DNA of 64,000 bases from positions 62,001-126,000 of the forward strand of contig UBPA01000002.1 in assembly GCA_900467185.1 (NCBI GenBank), written 5' to 3'. Below are positions 1-7,829 of the stretch, piece by piece (the stretch's first letter is position 1; each line of letters starts with the position of its first letter). The stretch comes from Hyphomicrobiales bacterium. Lineage in GTDB: Bacteria; Pseudomonadota; Alphaproteobacteria; Rhizobiales; Rhizobiaceae. A program made the position numbers and the translations under genes. The notes under the pieces are model-generated. The model saw only the letters and a list, made by a program, of their open reading frames with translations. It made no database searches and was not told where the DNA came from.

Positions 1-3000
1 TGCGCACCTGTCCTTCGGCAAGCCAGTCGAGCGCGCCGCTGTTGACGGAATAGACCCAGGGCAGCAGGCCGAACTGTGCGGAGGTCGGCTGCTTGTACTC
101 CACGGTCCCCAGATAGCCGCCGTCGCGCGGCGTGATCGTCACGCTATGCGTGTCGCCGAGGTTCTTGTCGGTGAACTCGATCGTGCCGTTGGTCTTCAGG
201 ATGGTGCTGTTCTCGCCGATCTTTCCGTCGGCAAGCTCGCTGACGGCGCCGGTCTTGGTGGTGCCGGAGGCCACCACTTCGGGCGCGTCGTTGCGGCCCG
301 CGACCTTCAGTTCCGCGCTTTCGAAATTGATAAATGTCATGCCGCGCCAGGTCAGGTTGCCGCGGGGCGTCCAGGCGTCGTTGCCGAGCGCGACCCAGCC
401 TGCTGCCTTTGCCGCTGCTTCGAAGCTGGCGAGATCGCCCGCGTCGATGCTGAGGGATAGCGCGTCCCTGCCGGCGCCGCCGTCGAACGTGGTCGGCGTC
501 GTATCGACCGTGGAGAGGCCGAGGCTCAGCCGGTCGTCGCCACCGCCCAGGCTGACGCGGCCATCGATGTTCCAGTTCTTGCCGAGCGTCACCGTATCGA
601 CGCCGGTCGTGCTGCCGGTCAGCGCGCCGCGAAGAGTAAAGTTGTCGCCGGCCTTGATGGTGTTGACGTTCTGCGCGCCGTTCAGCGTCATCGCGCCGCC
701 CACGGTCACGCCGGACCCGAAGTCGAAGGTTTTGGTGGAGTAGGCGCCGTCGGCATCGATCCCGCCGCCGATGCTGACGCCGTCGCCGAGCCTGATCTTC
801 ATCGACGCGAAGTTCGCAGCCGTGCCGGCACCATCCATGTCGATGGCAGCGTCCGACTTCGACCGGTCGCCGATCGTCACCGTGTTGACGGTGCCTGCGC
901 CCGAGCCATCGGCCCGGATCAGGCTGAAGGTCGTTTCTTCACCAAGGACAACCGTGTTCTTGATGCCGCCCTTGCCCATGAGGATATCGCCGCCATTGAG
1001 GCGGGCACCCAGGCCGGTGGAGAGATTGGCGGAATGCAGGCTGTTGCCGAAGTCCAGATTGCCGGCCTTCAACTCGAAGAAGTTGCCGGCTTCCAGCCGG
1101 TTCGAGCCGCCGCCGAAGTCGCCGCCGGTCATCAGGCGGACATTGTCGCCGAAGACGACGTTGTCGTCGGCCTTCGTGGTTGCAAGGCGGGAGACCACGG
1201 TGACCTGGCTGTCCGTCGGGAAGCCCGGATCGTCCGAGCCGCGTAGCGTGACCGAGATGGTCTGCACGGTGATGCCGCCATGGCCGTCGTCGATGGCGAC
1301 GTCGTAGGTCTGCACGACCTCCTGGCCCTCCGACAGCTTGTCGAGGGCAGCGTCGTTGACCTTGTAGGTCCACGTGATCGAGCCGGTCTTCACGCCGACG
1401 CCGGTCGTCGGGTTGCCGATCGTCAGCTGGCCGAGATAGTCGGCGCCCTTCGGGGTGATGCGTGCGGTGTGGGCTTCCGCGTCCGCATCGGCAAAGGCGA
1501 TAATGCCGCTCGTGCTCAATTCGGTCTTGTTCTCGCCCGGCGTGCCGTTCTTCAGTTCGGTCACATCTCCGGCCAGCGTCGAGTATTTCGTGAACACTTT
1601 CGGCGCGTCGTTGCCGGCCGTATCGTCCACATCCGGCACGAGCAGGCCGCAAAGGCAGACCGCCTCGCCCGTCGTGGCGCAGGGGCTGCTCGGTGCGGAC
1701 GGATCGAGATCGGCGAAATTGCCGTAATTGGCGATTTTCAGGTCGCGGATAAGCCCGACGAAATGCGCGTCGCCGGAGACGCTGGATTCGCCGATGAGGT
1801 AATGCGCGCGATCGACGTCGGCGGGCACGACGCCCTGGCCTTCTTTGAGGACCTCGGAATTCTTGATGATGCGCATCACGCCGTTCGGATCGACGCCGAC
1901 GCGCCATGTCGCGGTCTCGCCTTCCACGATCGCATTGGTCGCGACGATCCGGTAGGTCTCTCCGCCCTGCTTGATCACGAATTCGATGTCATGGGTCTCG
2001 CCGACCTGACCGAGCCAGATATTCTGCGCATCCGGGCCGTTGCCGAGGTCGAAGATCTTCTGGTTCTTGCCGCCGGCCAGATCGTCGAAGCGTGCGCTGA
2101 CCGCCAGCGCGAAGGCGCCGTCGATCTGCTCGTTATCGATGGCGTAGATGGTCGCGCCACCCCCCTGGAGATTGTCGGTCTGCTTGAGATCGACCATGTC
2201 GACGCCGACCATCTTTGCGACGGACGGCACGCCGTTCTTGTCCACGACGAACATCATCCAGGCGCCGGGAATGGCGATATTGGCCTTGGGGATGGTGATC
2301 TCGACCGTGTTGCCGTCGATGATCTTGTGGTCAAGCTCCACGAACCGCACGTCGGCATTGCGCGCATGGGTATTGGCGCCGGACTTGATGAAAGTGATCT
2401 TGCCGATGTCGGAGGTGTCGTCCACGGTAATGCGGATGACGCTGTCCGTATCGATATTGGTCGGTGCGGACACGATCGAGGGGCGATCGGAAGTCGGATT
2501 GCCGTTCGCGTCGAACAGGTAGGACGGGTTGAGGATCTGGAAGTTCGCGTTCTCTTCCGGCCCCGGCGAGCCGCTGCCGCCGGAATAGATCGTGCCGTCG
2601 GGCAGGAGAAGCGCGCTCGAATGGTACATCCGGGCGAGATCCTGCTTCTCGGAATAGGTGACGGCGCCCGTCGCGGGATCCCAGAAGAGGACGGAGTGTT
2701 GCGCCGTCCCGATATTGTCGGCCAAGAGGCCGGCGCTGGAGGCGCCGCCGACCATGGCGACCTTGCCGTCCGGCATCATGATGAAGGTGCCGTTGGTGCG
2801 GGCGACCAGGCCGCCGCCATTCTCGTTCGCGATCGAGAAGGCGAGCTCCCACTTGATCGTCGGCTGCGACAGATCGGCCTTCCAGACCTGACCCGTGCTA
2901 GAGGCGACGATGACCTTGTCGGTCTCGTACATCATGGAGCCGGTGAGGTTACGGGTGTCGAAGGGCAGCTTGCCGATCTTCTGCACGGAGCCTTCGCCGT

Positions 3001-3694
3001 GCACGTCCATGCGATAGACGTCATGGCCTGCATTGCTGGTGCCGCCGGCCTCGATGATGATCACCGACCCATCCGTGACCTGCCAGGCATGCGGATAGTA
3101 ATAGGTGCCCGTCAGCGTGCCCTCGCCATCCTTCATGTCGCCCATATAGGTGCCGGACAGCTGGCGCATGCCGGTTTCGCTGTTGTAGATCTCGGCGAAG
3201 GTCGAGCCGTTGGAGTTCTCGTCGCGCCCGCCGACCATCAGGATTTCGCCGTTGCTCAGCGTGACCGTGGTTCCGTACCAGCGGGCCTGGTGCAGGGCGA
3301 AGCTCGAATCCTCCTGCGAGATGTTGCGGATCGACTGGGTGGTATAGTCGAACACCACGACATCGTGCCGGCCGGTCCACGTGCCGCCGGCTTCGCCCGT
3401 ATTGTGATTATCGCCACCCATGATGATGACGTTGCCCGTGGTCGGGTCGATCGACATCTGCGAGCAGAAGATGTTGGTGCCGGTGGTGTTGGGCAGGACC
3501 TTGAGCACGCCCGTGACCGGATCGTAGATGGAGTAGACGAACCGCGCGTCGTAATCTCCGGCAACGCCGTCCGTGCCGAAGGCGAGGACCTTGCCGTCGG
3601 GAAGGACGATGGAATGCAGCGGAATGAGAGCGTCCTTGATGATGGCACCCCATTCGCCGTTGCCATTCATGTCCTTGGAGGTCGGGTTGGCCAT
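1..3694 (-). CDS. Galactose/glyoxal-oxidase-like copper-radical oxidase with LamG-like and VCBS domains (partial)
   Basis: The frame is open from an ATG at 3694, with GGAG 8-10 nt upstream, to the left window edge, so at least 1230 residues are present and the C-terminus is missing. Residues about 20-400 form Kelch-type propeller blades, and 400-540 match the early-set domain that follows the propeller in galactose oxidase. Every residue of the copper-radical centre can be placed by motif: Cys77 (NIFCSQMSID) and Tyr140 (ARWYGTTVTL), which would form the thioether cofactor, Tyr357-His358 (RMYHSSALLLPDG) and His443 (GANTHARNADVRF). Residues about 545-690 look like a LamG/concanavalin domain. 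VCBS/cadherin-like repeats begin with NDAP at about 694 and 1135, around a Gly/Asp-rich beta-solenoid-like stretch. There is no N-terminal signal peptide, which with VCBS repeats suggests type I secretion. The inferred activity is oxidation of an alcohol or aldehyde to give H2O2; the substrate is unknown. Confidence 0.85.
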   Translation of the reverse strand, partial: MANPTSKDMNGNGEWGAIIKDALIPLHSIVLPDGKVLAFGTDGVAGDYDARFVYSIYDPVTGVLKVLPNTTGTNIFCSQMSIDPTTGNVIIMGGDNHNTGEAGGTWTGRHDVVVFDYTTQSIRNISQEDSSFALHQARWYGTTVTLSNGEILMVGGRDENSNGSTFAEIYNSETGMRQLSGTYMGDMKDGEGTLTGTYYYPHAWQVTDGSVIIIEAGGTSNAGHDVYRMDVHGEGSVQKIGKLPFDTRNLTGSMMYETDKVIVASSTGQVWKADLSQPTIKWELAFSIANENGGGLVARTNGTFIMMPDGKVAMVGGASSAGLLADNIGTAQHSVLFWDPATGAVTYSEKQDLARMYHSSALLLPDGTIYSGGSGSPGPEENANFQILNPSYLFDANGNPTSDRPSIVSAPTNIDTDSVIRITVDDTSDIGKITFIKSGANTHARNADVRFVELDHKIIDGNTVEITIPKANIAIPGAWMMFVVDKNGVPSVAKMVGVDMVDLKQTDNLQGGGATIYAIDNEQIDGAFALAVSARFDDLAGGKNQKIFDLGNGPDAQNIWLGQVGETHDIEFVIKQGGETYRIVATNAIVEGETATWRVGVDPNGVMRIIKNSEVLKEGQGVVPADVDRAHYLIGESSVSGDAHFVGLIRDLKIANYGNFADLDPSAPSSPCATTGEAVCLCGLLVPDVDDTAGNDAPKVFTKYSTLAGDVTELKNGTPGENKTELSTSGIIAFADADAEAHTARITPKGADYLGQLTIGNPTTGVGVKTGSITWTYKVNDAALDKLSEGQEVVQTYDVAIDDGHGGITVQTISVTLRGSDDPGFPTDSQVTVVSRLATTKADDNVVFGDNVRLMTGGDFGGGSNRLEAGNFFELKAGNLDFGNSLHSANLSTGLGARLNGGDILMGKGGIKNTVVLGEETTFSLIRADGSGAGTVNTVTIGDRSKSDAAIDMDGAGTAANFASMKIRLGDGVSIGGGIDADGAYSTKTFDFGSGVTVGGAMTLNGAQNVNTIKAGDNFTLRGALTGSTTGVDTVTLGKNWNIDGRVSLGGGDDRLSLGLSTVDTTPTTFDGGAGRDALSLSIDAGDLASFEAAAKAAGWVALGNDAWTPRGNLTWRGMTFINFESAELKVAGRNDAPEVVASGTTKTGAVSELADGKIGENSTILKTNGTIEFTDKNLGDTHSVTITPRDGGYLGTVEYKQPTSAQFGLLPWVYSVNSGALDWLAEGQVR

Positions 3695-3786
3695 TGGTCA
3701 TACTCCATGTGATGAACAGACTGCCAAGGCGTTCAGCCTGCAGTGTCCCGAAACGGTCAAAGATGAAATGCGGCCGAAAGCCTGCG

Positions 3787-4077
3787 TCAGCGCGCCGCGT
3801 GCAGCAGAAGGGCAGCGGCCGGACGCTGCCGTGCGGCGACGATGGCAGACGCCATGAGGCCGAGGCCGAGAGCGGCGGCCGGGCAGCCCCAGCAATGGAC
3901 GGCGTCGGCCAGCATCGAGCCCGAAGCATCGGCCGAACCGCCGCAGATTGCGCCGATGAAGGCCTCTGTCGTCGGCAGGTGGGCGGCGATCCTTGCAACA
4001 CCTGCCGTCGCCAGCATGACGCCGAGACCGGCAACGCCCATAATGAAGGCCGCCTGTTTTTCGGAATGATGGATCAT
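3787..4077 (-). CDS. Small membrane protein with CxxC motif, unknown function
   Basis: This 96-residue frame starts at ATG 4077, preceded by GAGGG at 5-nt spacing. It has two hydrophobic segments (about residues 10-32 and 66-84) separated by a loop with one Cys (AICGGS) and a HCWGC motif. I do not recognise the family. It lies 92 bp upstream of the copper-radical oxidase on the same strand and could share its promoter. His and CxxC residues in a small membrane protein next to a copper enzyme could point to metal handling, but that is only inference. The good ribosome site and clean membrane pattern support it being real. Confidence 0.55.
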   Translation of the reverse strand: MIHHSEKQAAFIMGVAGLGVMLATAGVARIAAHLPTTEAFIGAICGGSADASGSMLADAVHCWGCPAAALGLGLMASAIVAARQRPAAALLLHAAR

Positions 4078-4363
4078 ATTACCCTCGTCAGTATAACGCG
4101 CTTAATATCGAAAAACAGTATTGCCTAAACTCCTTAAATAAGAAGCAAAATGCAAGATCGCTAATATTCGACCGATTTAAACGGTTAATTTTAACGCTGA
4201 TCGCAGGAATTTCTCATCCGTATCAAGCGCAGTCTCGCGATGTGCATCATCGCCCTCAGGGCCGGGAGATCGTGGACGTGTGTCCGGAAGGCGCTTGATT
4301 TGATCCGTGATGTTTGATCAAACTTGGTCCGTCGAGCAGATCCGGCGGCAATGGGAGAGGGCG
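4078..4363. other. AT-rich divergent intergenic region
   Basis: This stretch separates the minus-strand membrane protein/oxidase unit from the plus-strand GntR operon. About 4085-4200 is clearly AT-rich compared with the surrounding coding DNA, which suits two divergent promoters. A 12-bp palindrome lies near the right end. No gene is supported here. Confidence 0.5.
4312..4323. promoter_or_regulatory. Palindrome GTTTGATCAAAC, candidate GntR operator
   Basis: This perfect 12-bp palindrome lies about 40 bp upstream of the preferred GntR start at 4364. A related half site (TTGATTTGATC) lies just upstream at about 4295-4305. The position suits autoregulation of the FCD-type regulator. It would fall inside the coding sequence if translation began at the upstream GTG 4307 or ATG 4310, another reason to prefer 4364. 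Confidence 0.45.
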
Positions 4364-5122
4364 ATGACAAAAGGCACGGGAGGCGGTTTGCGAAACGACC
4401 TCGCGACCGGTGGCGCCGAGACGTCGACCCTTTCGCCGGTCGGGCGCGAGACGGTGCAGGATCGCGTCTATGCCCAGCTGCGGAATTCGCTCATCAACGG
4501 CATGTTCGATGCCGGCGACGTGCTGCGCATCGTCGATCTGGCCGAGCGCCTGCAGACCAGCACCATGCCGGTGCGCGAGGCGCTGGGGCGTCTCGTGTCG
4601 GAAAAGGCGCTGGAGTCGCTGCCGAACCGCTCCGTCCGCGTGCCGCTCATCACCCGCGCCCGGCTCGACGATCTCGCTCGCGCCCGGATTCTCATCGAAG
4701 GGCGGATGGTCTCGCTCGCGTTGCCGCACCTGACGCGCGAGGATATCGCCATCCTGACGCAGGCCAATGCGGCGTGCGATGCCGCCTTCGAAACGCATGG
4801 CAAGGACATCGGCCATGTCACCTCCGCGCTGAACCAGCGCTTCCATTTTCATCTCTACAGCGTTGCCCGCTCGCCCGTTCTGCTGTCGATCGTGGAAAGC
4901 CTCTGGCTGCAATCCGGCGCCATCATCCGACAGGCGGCGCAGATTCACGACGCACAGGGCGGTCTGGCGGCGACCGATCATCACTGGGCGCTGATCGCCG
5001 CGCTCAAGGCAGGCGACGAGGACGCGGCGCTTCGGGCGCTGACCAATGACATCAGCCGATCATTCGATCTCATCCGGGGACGGCTTGACGCACAGGACGG
5101 ACGTGAGGTGCGCTATGGTTGA
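4364..5122 (+). CDS. GntR family (FCD subfamily) transcriptional regulator
   Basis: This 252-residue protein has an N-terminal winged helix (about residues 30-100, including the STMPVREALGRL recognition helix) and an all-helical FCD effector domain. The FCD domain keeps His-rich metal/ligand segments (NQRFHFHLY, TDHHWALIAAL). I chose ATG 4364 because GGGAGAGG precedes it; GTG 4307 would add 19 residues but lacks a ribosome site and covers the palindrome. Its stop overlaps the start of the TIGR04076 gene by 8 nt. It is the likely regulator of the downstream aldo/keto reductase and binding-protein genes, responding to an unknown acid or sugar-acid effector. Confidence 0.85.
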   Translation: MTKGTGGGLRNDLATGGAETSTLSPVGRETVQDRVYAQLRNSLINGMFDAGDVLRIVDLAERLQTSTMPVREALGRLVSEKALESLPNRSVRVPLITRARLDDLARARILIEGRMVSLALPHLTREDIAILTQANAACDAAFETHGKDIGHVTSALNQRFHFHLYSVARSPVLLSIVESLWLQSGAIIRQAAQIHDAQGGLAATDHHWALIAALKAGDEDAALRALTNDISRSFDLIRGRLDAQDGREVRYG

Positions 5123-5474
5123 GGCTGGCGATGACGGCTTCGAGCTGTTCGATCTGCAGGTGGACGTGATCATTCCTGAGGGTGGCGCGGTCTATTGCGG
5201 CGCGAAGCCGGGCGACCATTTCGAGCTGCGCGGCGAAATGCTGCATCTGCCCGACGGGCAGGGCCTGTCGATCTATTCGCTCGCCTCCGTGCTGCCGCTG
5301 CTGGCCGCCAAGCAGCGCCCCACACACCGCAACGACTGGATGACGACGGATGCGGAGATCGCGTGTCCCGACCCGAACTGCTCGACGCGGCTGCGCATCA
5401 CGCGGCTCCGCCACCGGCATTTCAGCCACGCGGCGACCACCGCAGTACCCTTGAACGACGAAACACAGGCCTGA
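5115..5474 (+). CDS. TIGR04076 family protein
   Basis: This 119-residue protein shows the TIGR04076 pattern: a beta-rich N-terminus with a Cys-Gly-x-Lys-x-Gly-Asp turn (YCGAKPGDHF), a central SLASVLPLL helix, and a C-terminal CPDP motif. The family has no established biochemical function but is often found with oxidoreductases, including aldo/keto reductases. The start ATG 5115 overlaps the end of the GntR gene and has GAGGTG upstream, so translation is probably coupled. The aldo/keto reductase follows after 4 bp. An upstream in-frame ATG (5046) lies inside the regulator gene and is less likely. Confidence 0.75.
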   Translation: MVEAGDDGFELFDLQVDVIIPEGGAVYCGAKPGDHFELRGEMLHLPDGQGLSIYSLASVLPLLAAKQRPTHRNDWMTTDAEIACPDPNCSTRLRITRLRHRHFSHAATTAVPLNDETQA

Positions 5475-5478
5475 CGAC

Positions 5479-6525
5479 ATGCAACGCATCGCCATTGCTC
5501 CCGGTTACGAGATTTCCCGCGTGATCCGCGGCGGCTGGCAACTTGCCGGGGGCCACGGCGCCGTCGATGCGGACACGGCGGTGGAGGACATGATCGCCTT
5601 CGCGGATGCCGGCATCACCACTTTCGACTGCGCCGACATCTATACGGGTGTCGAAGACCTGATCGGCCGCTTCCGGCTTGCCTATGGCAACCTGCGCGGG
5701 GCAGAGGCGCTGTCCCGCATCCGGGTCCACACGAAGTTCGTGCCCGATCTTGCCGTCCTGCCGACCATCGACAAGGCCTATGTCGAGGGCGTGATCGACA
5801 CATCGCGCCAGCGGCTGAAGCTTGAGACGCTCGATCTCGTCCAGTTTCACTGGTGGGCGCTCGACGTGCCCGGCTGGCTGGAGACGGCCGGATGGTTGAA
5901 GGACCTGTCCGACGAGGGCAAGATCGGGAAGGTAAGCCTCACCAACTTCGACACCGACCACGTGGCGGCCATCATCGATGCCGGCGTTCCCGTTGCCTCC
6001 CTCCAGCTGCAATATTCGCTGCTCGACCGGCGGCCGGAAAAGCGCATGGTCGATCTCGCACATGCCAAAGGGTTCGCCCTGTTCTGCTACGGAACCGTTG
6101 CCGGTGGCTTCCTCAGCGATCGCTGGCTGGGGCAGGCGGAACCGGAGCACCCGCTCGAAAACCGGTCGCTGACCAAGTACAAACTGATCATCGACGATAT
6201 CGGCGGATGGGATGTGTTCCAGTCGCTGCTGGGCACATTGCGGCGCATTGCCAACCGCCACGGCACCGACATCGCGACGGTCGCGAGCGCCGCCATGCTG
6301 ACGAAGCCTGCCGTTGCCGCCGTCATCGTCGGCGCGCGCAACCGCGCCCACCTGCCGGCCAATCTCGCCATTTTCGATATCGCACTCGATGACGCAGATC
6401 ATGCGGCGCTGGCAGCGGTCCTTGCCGACGCCCGGCCGCTGGACGGCGATGTCTATGCGCTGGAGCGCGACCGCACGGGCCGCCACGGCGCCATCATGAA
6501 ATACAATCTCAACAAAGGGGAATAA
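5479..6525 (+). CDS. Aldo/keto reductase
   Basis: This 348-residue TIM-barrel NAD(P)H-dependent oxidoreductase has the catalytic tetrad by motif: Asp50 (TTFDCADIY), Tyr55, Lys86 (VHTKF) and His124 (QFHWWA). Length and motifs fit the aldo/keto reductase superfamily. It acts in the cytoplasm on an aldehyde, ketone or sugar not identifiable from sequence. It sits 4 bp after the TIGR04076 gene and 2 bp before a LivK-type binding protein, so all four plus-strand genes from 4364 form one operon, probably for uptake or sensing and reduction/oxidation of one compound. Confidence 0.88.
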   Translation: MQRIAIAPGYEISRVIRGGWQLAGGHGAVDADTAVEDMIAFADAGITTFDCADIYTGVEDLIGRFRLAYGNLRGAEALSRIRVHTKFVPDLAVLPTIDKAYVEGVIDTSRQRLKLETLDLVQFHWWALDVPGWLETAGWLKDLSDEGKIGKVSLTNFDTDHVAAIIDAGVPVASLQLQYSLLDRRPEKRMVDLAHAKGFALFCYGTVAGGFLSDRWLGQAEPEHPLENRSLTKYKLIIDDIGGWDVFQSLLGTLRRIANRHGTDIATVASAAMLTKPAVAAVIVGARNRAHLPANLAIFDIALDDADHAALAAVLADARPLDGDVYALERDRTGRHGAIMKYNLNKGE

Positions 6526-6527
6526 GA

Positions 6528-7787
6528 ATGAGACCGTCACATCTGCTCGCAGCGCTTTTCACCACGCTGGCCGCCTCCACGTCACCGGCTCTTTCGGCCG
6601 ATTGCGACATCACCGTCGGCCTTGTGATGGAACTGACGGGGCCTGCCGGCGAGTACGGCCAGGCGGGGGCGAAATCCGTCGAGATGGCCTTCCGCGACAT
6701 CAACGACGCCGGAGGCGTCGGCGGCTGCAAGGTCGTGGCCGATACGCGCGACAGCCAGAGCCAGGGCAACGTCGCCGTCGATCAGGCGACGCAGCTCGTC
6801 AACATCAAGAAGGTGCCGGTCATCATCGGCGGCATCATTTCCTCCGTGTCCATCCCGATCCTGACCTCGGTCACGGCGCCAGCTGGTGTCGTGCAGGTCT
6901 CGCCGGCCTCCTCGTCGCCGACGCTGACCGCGCTCGGCCGTGACGGCAAGACGAACGGCGTGTTCTTCCGCACCATCACCTCGGATGCGCTGCAGGGAAC
7001 GGCGGCGGCGAAATACGCGATCGACCAGGGCCTGAAGAAGATCGCCATCATCAACGTCAACAACGATTTCGGCGTCAACATGGTGCGCGAGTTCAAGACG
7101 GCGTACGAAAAGCTCGGTGGCACGATCACCACCACGACGCCCTATAACGAGAAGCAATCGAGCTATGCGTCGGAGGCAAGTGCTGCCATGGCCGGCGAGC
7201 CGGATGCGCTTTACCTCGTCAGCACGCCGGTGGACGGTGCGACGATCGCACGCGCCTGGATTTCCGGCGGCGGCAAGCAGACGTTCCTCCTGAACGACGG
7301 GATGAACTCCAAGGACTTCATCGAGAGCGTTGGCGCGCAATATCTCGAAAATGCCTACGGCACGTCGTCCGGCACGAGCCCGACCGCCTCGACCGAATAT
7401 TTCAACGCCAATTACGAGGCCTTCTCCGGCGGCATCGCGCCGTCGGCGCCGGCGGCTGACCGTTCCTACGATGCCGGCGCCATCGTCGGGCTTGCCATCG
7501 CCAAGGCCGGCAAGTCCGATGCAGCGGCCATCAAGACCGCGATGCGCGAGGTCGTGGCCGAAGGCGGCACGCCGATCCACGCCGGCAAGCAAGAGTTCGT
7601 CAAGGCTCTGGCGCTGATCAAGGAGGGCAAACCGGTGAAGTACGAGGGCGTCATCGGCCCGGTGAGCTTCGACCAGTATGGCGATATCACCGGTCCCTTC
7701 CGCTTGTGGAAGATCACGAACGGTGAGGTGACGACCGTCGGCGAACTGAGCTCCGAGGAGGTCGGCAAGCTGAAGGACGGCAAGTAG
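6528..7787 (+). CDS. LivK-type ABC transporter substrate-binding protein (orphan)
   Basis: This 419-residue periplasmic protein has an N-terminal signal peptide (about 24 residues, cleavage near PALSA). The mature part starts with CDITVGLVMELTGPAGEYG, typical of the branched-chain amino-acid/amide binding family (Peripla_BP_6). An AAGG-type ribosome site lies in the end of the reductase gene. No permease or ATPase follows: the next gene is convergent. The protein must therefore use components encoded elsewhere or serve as a sensor. The ligand is unknown. The gene ends in a strong hairpin at 7797-7822. Confidence 0.88.
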   Translation: MRPSHLLAALFTTLAASTSPALSADCDITVGLVMELTGPAGEYGQAGAKSVEMAFRDINDAGGVGGCKVVADTRDSQSQGNVAVDQATQLVNIKKVPVIIGGIISSVSIPILTSVTAPAGVVQVSPASSSPTLTALGRDGKTNGVFFRTITSDALQGTAAAKYAIDQGLKKIAIINVNNDFGVNMVREFKTAYEKLGGTITTTTPYNEKQSSYASEASAAMAGEPDALYLVSTPVDGATIARAWISGGGKQTFLLNDGMNSKDFIESVGAQYLENAYGTSSGTSPTASTEYFNANYEAFSGGIAPSAPAADRSYDAGAIVGLAIAKAGKSDAAAIKTAMREVVAEGGTPIHAGKQEFVKALALIKEGKPVKYEGVIGPVSFDQYGDITGPFRLWKITNGEVTTVGELSSEEVGKLKDGK

Positions 7788-7796
7788 GCTGTCTTC

Positions 7797-7822
7797 GGCC
7801 GGCGGGGAATTCCCTGCCGGCC
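7797..7822. terminator. GC-rich hairpin between convergent genes
   Basis: An almost perfect 26-nt inverted repeat (GGCCGGCGGGGAA / TTCCCTGCCGGCC, one G-T pair) fills the 42-bp gap between the convergent binding-protein and lactonase genes. There is no long T-run, so it may work as a bidirectional terminator or as a 3' stabiliser. Confidence 0.65.
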
Positions 7823-7829
7823 TCTCCAA

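Noticed and set aside
1280-3712. 810-codon open frame on the plus strand opposite the oxidase gene
   Set aside because: It is an antisense shadow produced by high third-position GC. The minus frame has clear Kelch, copper-site and VCBS motifs, while the plus translation is low-complexity Asp/Ala/Arg-rich with no family.
5422-6540. 372-codon minus-strand frame opposite the aldo/keto reductase
   Set aside because: The plus strand has the full catalytic tetrad and operon context. The minus translation has no domain.
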